Below are positions 5,838-8,357 of a stretch of 8,357 nt of DNA, one piece after another. The stretch is taken from contig CAYITQ010000030.1 in NCBI GenBank assembly GCA_964366335.1, positions 1 through 8,357 of the forward strand, read 5' to 3'. Positions within the stretch are counted from its first letter, which is position 1, and every line of letters begins with the position of its first letter. The position numbers and the translations under genes were made by a program. A model generated the notes under the pieces. It made no database searches. It saw nothing but the letters and a program-made list of their open reading frames with translations, and had not been told where the DNA came from. Source of the stretch: JACRNA01 sp964366335 (lineage in GTDB: Bacteria > Patescibacteriota > Microgenomatia > CAZETR01 > Amesbacteraceae).

Positions 5838-7277
5838 TTATATCACTTCCACATCATGGGCACCACTTTCTTTTACTCCCGCCGATGTTATTTGAACAAA
5901 CCTGGCCTTTTTTTTCATCTCCAAAATATTATTAGCCCCGGTATAACTCATTCCACTTCTCAATCCCCCCACCAATTGATTCAAGACTTCTTCCGCCTTC
6001 CCCCGATAAGGAACCAAGGCTTCCACTCCCTCGGCAACATATTCTTTTAGCTCTTCCAAAACTTTTTCATCCAGAGGATTATCTTTGACTCTACGGGCAG
6101 CATTGGCACCCAACGAAGCCATCCCCCGGGTCACTTTATATTTTTTTCCGTTTTTGGTCACAATATTTCCCGGGGCTTCGTCGGTCCCCGCCAAAAGAGT
6201 GCCTACCATCACACACCCTGCTCCTGCCCCCATAGCCTTGGCTATATCACCACCGGCCCTAATACTCTGATCGGCAATTATGGGTAACTTCCATTTTTTT
6301 GCCTCTGCCGCACATTCCATGACCGCGCTGAATTGAGGATAGCCACTACCGGCAACAATTCTGGTTATACAGACGGCTCCGGCACCAATTCCTACTTTGA
6401 TTCCATCGGCTCCGGCTTTGGCCAAATCCGCTACTCCGGCTGGTGTAGCCACGTTTCCGGCTACCACATCTACGGAAAAAGTCTTTTTAAGATATTTTGT
6501 CATCTCTAAAACACTCTGTGAGTGACCATGGGCAATATCAATCACCAAAACATCCACTCCCGCCCGTACCAATTCTCTGGCTCTATCCTTGTCGTGTTCT
6601 TTTACTCCAACGGCCGCTCCCACTATCAACCGACCCCTTTTGTCCCGGCAGGAAAGTGGATATTTTTGTTCGTTGAGCAAAGCTTTGACTGTAATTTCTC
6701 CCAACAGTCTGTCTTTAGCATCTAATATTGGTAATTTTTCAATTTTATATTTGCGGAATAATTCACTGGCTTTTTCGCGTGATGTTTTTGGACCGCTAGT
6801 AATTAATTTTTCTCTGGTTGTCATTAGTTTTCCAACTGTGGTTTTGAAATTTTTTTCAAACAAATAATCCCGTTTAGATAAGATCCCCACAACTTTTCTT
6901 TTTTCGTCAATTACTACAAAACCCGTTGTTCCATATCGGTCAATCAATTCATAAACCTTCTCCAAAGTATCATTGACAAAAAGGGTTCTCGGCTCATCCA
7001 GAATAAAGCCGTCATAGTGTTTTACCTGGTCCACTTTGGCGGCTTGCTCTTCAATAGTCAAGAAACGGTGGATTATCCCCGCTCCCCCAGCCATAGCCAT
7101 GGTTATTGCCATCTGACTTTCGGTGACAGTATCCATGTTGGCGGAGACTATAGGAATATTAAGTCTTACTCTTTTGGATAAAAAGCTGGAAGTGTCGATA
7201 AGGCTTCGCGAAGAAACCCCGGTCTTTTGAGGTATTAACAAGACGTCATCATAAGAGAGTCCCAAGGAAATTGTCAC
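5838..7277 (-). CDS. guaB: IMP dehydrogenase / GMP reductase family enzyme with CBS pair
   Basis: A TIM-barrel enzyme of the family that either oxidises IMP to XMP with NAD (GuaB) or reduces GMP to IMP with NADPH. The 479-residue layout is that of IMP dehydrogenase: LSYDDVLLIP at 7-16, two CBS domains about 92-203, then the barrel. The catalytic loop is GIGAGAVCITR at 296-306 with C303 and T305. The end, EGVEALVPYRG (416-426) and LVGGLRSGMSYTGA (435-448), is also family-typical. Several usual IMP-phosphate ligands differ (A301, Q337-S338, T360, T383), and the flap Arg-Tyr pair is not evident (RRV, 395-397). GYPQFSAVMECA (312-323) and NGKKYK (376-381) recall GMP reductases, so direction is uncertain although the family is not. 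The start is GTG, overlapping the recF stop by 4 nt (GTGA), so translation is coupled. Confidence 0.93.
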   Translation of the reverse strand: MTISLGLSYDDVLLIPQKTGVSSRSLIDTSSFLSKRVRLNIPIVSANMDTVTESQMAITMAMAGGAGIIHRFLTIEEQAAKVDQVKHYDGFILDEPRTLFVNDTLEKVYELIDRYGTTGFVVIDEKRKVVGILSKRDYLFEKNFKTTVGKLMTTREKLITSGPKTSREKASELFRKYKIEKLPILDAKDRLLGEITVKALLNEQKYPLSCRDKRGRLIVGAAVGVKEHDKDRARELVRAGVDVLVIDIAHGHSQSVLEMTKYLKKTFSVDVVAGNVATPAGVADLAKAGADGIKVGIGAGAVCITRIVAGSGYPQFSAVMECAAEAKKWKLPIIADQSIRAGGDIAKAMGAGAGCVMVGTLLAGTDEAPGNIVTKNGKKYKVTRGMASLGANAARRVKDNPLDEKVLEELKEYVAEGVEALVPYRGKAEEVLNQLVGGLRSGMSYTGANNILEMKKKARFVQITSAGVKESGAHDVEVI

Positions 7278-8266
7278 TTGAGAATGATATACGATACTTC
7301 GTTCTTTGACAAGAGGTGTTCATCTGTCGTAGTCGCTATCACCTGACCCGGGTAGTCGCTTATTAATTTCATTACTTCTTCCCGGTGATTATGGTCCAGC
7401 TCGGAAAATATATCGTCCAGCAACAATAAGGGGCTTTGAGCCTCTGTGCCTTTGAGCCATTGGACCTCATGTTTTTTCAGCCCCAAGACTGCCATTCTTT
7501 GTTGGCCGCGTGAGCCATATTTTGAGACATCCTTAGTATCCATCAATACTTGAAAGTCATCTCTATGCGGGCCTACCAAAGTCGTGGCCGAGGCTACTTC
7601 TTCCACTTCATATTGTTTTAGTCTCTCTTGAGTAATGATACTTTTATCATATATCCCCCGATATCCCATATCCCCCCCATCTCCCAAATCTCCCAGATAT
7701 CTTTCTCTGGCCAGCGTCAGATATTCACCGTCTTTTATTAGAAGTCTGTCCCAAAAATACAATTGGTGGCGCGAAGCCAGGCCCTCACGGATTAAAGATA
7801 ACAGTTTGTTTCGCTGGCGTAAGCCTTTTTCATAACTTATCAAACACCGCCGGTATTCACGGTCCATTTGAGTAATGACAAAATCCAGATAGCGTCGTCT
7901 CCCTCCGGGACTTCCGGTAACCAGCTCCATGTCTTGCGGAGCGAACAAGACCGCTCTCATATTGCCCACAAAATCAATCTGCCTTCTGGGTATGCCATTT
8001 ACTTCAAACTTTTTTCTATCAGATATTGTTATTTTTAGTTCTATTTCCGGACTTTGAGCACTGAGCACTGAGCACTGAGCATTATATAAGATCATCTCGT
8101 TGTCATAATCCGCGCGAAAACTTTTTCCCGTTGCAAGCATATATATGGCTTCCATAATATTACTTTTCCCGGCTCCGTTATCACCGATAATAATATTGTT
8201 TTTATCAAACCCAAACTCGCGCTTGGCATAATTTCTAAAATTTGTCAGAGATATTTTATTTAACAT
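7274..8266 (-). CDS. recF: DNA replication/repair protein RecF
   Basis: RecF is an ABC-type ATPase that binds single-strand gap junctions and, with RecO and RecR, loads RecA. The 330-residue protein shows ISLTNFRNY at 5-13, Walker A GDNGAGKS at 28-35, the family stretch LFAPQDMELVTGSPGGRRRYLD at 107-128, VGPHRDDF at 231-238, ABC signature YGSRGQQR at 250-257 and Walker B LLLLDDIFSELD at 280-291. It is slightly shorter than the usual 350-370. Start: a TTG six codons further up is possible, but the ATG at 8266 gives the standard RecF N-terminus and overlaps the mutM stop by 7 nt (ATGTTAA), suggesting coupled translation. Two repeat-derived stretches lie in the coding sequence: residues 62-72 (heptamers) and 192-206 (nonamers, Gly-Asp rich). 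No dnaA, dnaN or gyrB is adjacent; the neighbour is mutM. Confidence 0.96.
   Translation of the reverse strand: MLNKISLTNFRNYAKREFGFDKNNIIIGDNGAGKSNIMEAIYMLATGKSFRADYDNEMILYNAQCSVLSAQSPEIELKITISDRKKFEVNGIPRRQIDFVGNMRAVLFAPQDMELVTGSPGGRRRYLDFVITQMDREYRRCLISYEKGLRQRNKLLSLIREGLASRHQLYFWDRLLIKDGEYLTLARERYLGDLGDGGDMGYRGIYDKSIITQERLKQYEVEEVASATTLVGPHRDDFQVLMDTKDVSKYGSRGQQRMAVLGLKKHEVQWLKGTEAQSPLLLLDDIFSELDHNHREEVMKLISDYPGQVIATTTDEHLLSKNEVSYIILK
7649..7693. repeat. Imperfect 9-bp repeat in recF (Gly-Asp rich peptide)
   Basis: On the minus strand the codons run GGA GAT TTG, GGA GAT GGG, GGG GAT ATG, GGA TAT CGG, GGG ATA TAT, an imperfect 9-bp repeat in frame. It encodes GDLGDGGDMGYRGIY at RecF residues 192-206, a low-complexity segment that I do not recognise from typical RecF proteins. 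Confidence 0.55.
8056..8081. repeat. GAGCACT heptamer tandem repeat in recF
   Basis: Three perfect tandem copies of GAGCACT plus five bases of a fourth, on the plus strand. Seven bases times three gives 21, so the frame is kept; the array encodes AQCSVLSAQ at RecF residues 63-71, between helical and strand elements of the ATPase head. Perfect copies suggest a recent expansion. Confidence 0.85.
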
Positions 8267-8357
8267 TTTTGGCACACAGGGCAATAATACGTTCCCCGTC
8301 CTCCCAAGACAAATTTTTCTATTTTTGTTTTACAGCGTAGACAAGGTAAATTTTCGC
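8260..8357 (-). CDS. mutM: Formamidopyrimidine-DNA glycosylase, C-terminal zinc finger (cut by window edge)
   Basis: The last 31 codons of a MutM/Fpg DNA glycosylase, which removes oxidised purines such as 8-oxoguanine and nicks the abasic site. Translating the minus strand from the edge in the open frame gives ENLPCLRCKTKIEKFVLGGRG followed by TYYCPVCQKC and a stop. This is the family's terminal zinc finger: four cysteines in the pattern C-x2-C-x16-C-x2-C, with the RGTYYCPxCQ stretch whose arginine contacts DNA. The catalytic N-terminal proline and the rest lie outside the window. The stop codon overlaps the recF ATG (ATGTTAA), so mutM and recF are very likely in one operon. Confidence 0.93.
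   Translation of the reverse strand, partial: ENLPCLRCKTKIEKFVLGGRGTYYCPVCQKC

Noticed and set aside
6589..6867. Plus-strand open frame of 92 codons opposite the guaB-family gene
   Set aside because: Antisense to a conserved enzyme, no domain, no promoter or start context.
7204..7213. CTTCGCGAAG 10-bp palindrome near the start of the guaB-family gene
   Set aside because: It encodes conserved-region residues (SSRSL) and has no partner site; a single 10-bp palindrome in coding DNA is not evidence of an operator.
8267..8284. Upstream TTG start for recF adding six residues (MPCVPK)
   Set aside because: These codons lie in the mutM zinc-finger coding sequence; the ATG at 8266 gives the standard RecF N-terminus.

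Overview
The window looks like a chromosomal stretch from a small-genome bacterium, most plausibly of the Candidate Phyla Radiation (Patescibacteria, perhaps Microgenomates). This placement is an inference. It rests on an archaeal-type ATP-dependent DNA ligase sitting beside ordinary bacterial MutM and RecF, purine genes limited to the steps around IMP, near-zero intergenic spacing, no Shine-Dalgarno sequence at normal spacing before any visible start, and short heptanucleotide repeats inside conserved genes. The standard code fits: TGA ends recF and tryptophan is TGG. No 16S or marker phylogeny is possible from the window.

Layout. Nine of the ten genes are on the minus strand, so transcription runs from high to low coordinates. 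At the right edge is the C-terminal zinc finger of a MutM/Fpg DNA glycosylase (cut by the window end). It overlaps recF by 7 nt, and recF overlaps a guaB-family gene by 4 nt (GTGA), so these three form one tight unit. A 20-nt gap follows with a near-consensus extended -10 element, which starts a second unit: a HAD-family phosphatase overlapping purB by 40 nt. Next is the only plus-strand gene, a 189-residue HtrA/trypsin-like serine protease without signal peptide or PDZ domain. It lies tail to tail with purB (0 bp) and head to head with purA (45 bp). Then come purA, a Fic-domain protein with a C-terminal winged helix, a 62-residue two-helix membrane protein 2 bp behind it, and the first 190 residues of the DNA ligase (cut by the left end).

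How the genes fit together. PurA and PurB convert IMP to AMP. The guaB-family enzyme either takes IMP towards GMP or, as its unusual active-site residues allow, might work as a CBS-containing GMP reductase returning GMP to IMP. MutM, RecF and the ligase are DNA-repair proteins. The Fic protein, its membrane partner and the protease are accessory genes.

Main observations: (1) three genes (HAD, purA, ligase) have a -10-like hexamer exactly 6 nt before the ATG, predicting leaderless mRNAs; (2) heptanucleotide repeats lie inside the ligase and recF reading frames and next to the ligase promoter; (3) the guaB-family protein lacks several usual IMP-phosphate ligands and the Arg-Tyr flap pair; (4) a cytoplasmic-looking serine protease is inserted between purA and purB. 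No tRNA, rRNA, CRISPR array, insertion sequence or convincing terminator was seen. No gene-free stretch is longer than about 75 bases.
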